Positions 63,673 through 64,000 of a stretch of DNA of 64,000 bases are shown piece by piece (position 1 is the stretch's first letter; every line of letters starts with the position of its first letter). Source of the DNA: Alentia gelatinosa (lineage: Eukaryota; Annelida; Polychaeta; Phyllodocida; Polynoidae); contig OX465583.1 in the NCBI GenBank assembly GCA_950022655.1, positions 9,879,798-9,943,797 on the forward strand, written 5' to 3'. Under the pieces are notes generated by a model, which was not told the origin of the DNA, ran no database searches, and saw nothing but the letters and a program-made list of their open reading frames with translations. The position numbers and the translations under genes were made by a program.

Positions 63673-64000
63673 AGACTCCATAAAGCCCGTTTCCATTGGC
63701 TGACTAGAGTCACAGGAAACCAGCCAACACTTCGGATTTAAAACAGGGTAACTGTCAAACGTTATGAAATTCAAACAACTCACATATCATAAGTTGGGAA
63801 GTACCGGATTCGTTAGATGAGCTTCACAGACAATCCAGCTCTTTTTCAGCTCTAAACCACTTTATAATGTGCATCCCTGGTTGATTAGACTGCCCGTGAG
63901 AATGAGCACATGTGTCATGTTGACAAACAAAACCCTGCAACACATGAGGTTCTTTCCACTGAGGAATGTAATCCCTATCATTATGTCTGGGTTGACATAA

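Overview
The window reads as nuclear DNA of an animal, probably a marine invertebrate. It has no bacterial-type gene packing, no operons and no open host gene. It carries several hundred bp-scale transposon families, short non-coding GC-rich islands, and one Penelope-like (PLE) GIY-YIG ORF of the kind common in aquatic invertebrates. I cannot name the species. No host protein-coding gene can be called with confidence; the window looks like intergenic or intronic sequence. Almost every long ORF is a by-product of a tandem repeat whose unit length is a multiple of three.

The dominant content is a superfamily of small non-autonomous elements that I call HT (hairpin + tail). About 40 copies or fragments in at least ten subfamilies (A, B, C, D, E, F, G, J, K, X) share one plan. 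An imperfect palindrome of about 120-160 bp is joined to a tail of about 130 bp, and the tail is itself bounded by short inverted repeats (TTATCTCACCC/GGGTGAGATAA, TTATCCACC/GGTGGATAA and similar). The hairpin arms differ between subfamilies while tails and plan persist. Copies are chained head-to-tail (B-C-D-A at 2.8-4.4 kb; D-D-A at 18.3-19.2 kb) and nested in other elements.

Other mobile families are: H, N, R, S and U, which share GGG(N)CCYGTT-type ends next to CWG and fit PIF/Harbinger-type MITEs; two related TA-flanked MITE families; L (ends GGCGTTTACACTAGACGACT); M (ends CCGTTTCCATTGGCCGAC); O, with a Helitron-like 3' end (small hairpin then CTAG); Q, whose terminal repeats have been amplified; and a 5'-truncated PLE at 53.4-54.9 kb with an 82-bp perfect inverted repeat and a hammerhead-ribozyme-like motif downstream.

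Tandem arrays occupy roughly 9-10 kb. They are a purine-rich array (11.6-12.8 kb), 55/73-bp (21.2-22.7), 42-bp (25.75-26.7), 150-190-bp (28.0-29.2), 48-bp (29.9-31.1), 71-bp (32.6-33.3), 27-bp (34.56-36.3), 147-bp (40.3-41.85), 82-bp (42.4-43.15), 75-bp (43.9-44.3) and 85-bp (50.5-50.8). At least five of these units can be traced by eye to a tail, hairpin arm or terminal repeat of an element present elsewhere in the window. This conversion of foldback elements into minisatellites is the most interesting pattern here.

Between the repeats lie low-repeat blocks with regulatory character: a CTCF-like site at 877, a GC-rich island with a splice donor at 9.1-10.05 kb, a MEF2/E-box/NRF1 block at 27.6-28.0 kb, an RFX X-box plus GC boxes at 41.9-42.1 kb, a second CTCF-like site in the opposite orientation at 50.36 kb, and a TATA-containing candidate promoter at 58.2-58.5 kb. 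These suggest that host genes lie nearby, but their exons are not identifiable from this sequence alone.
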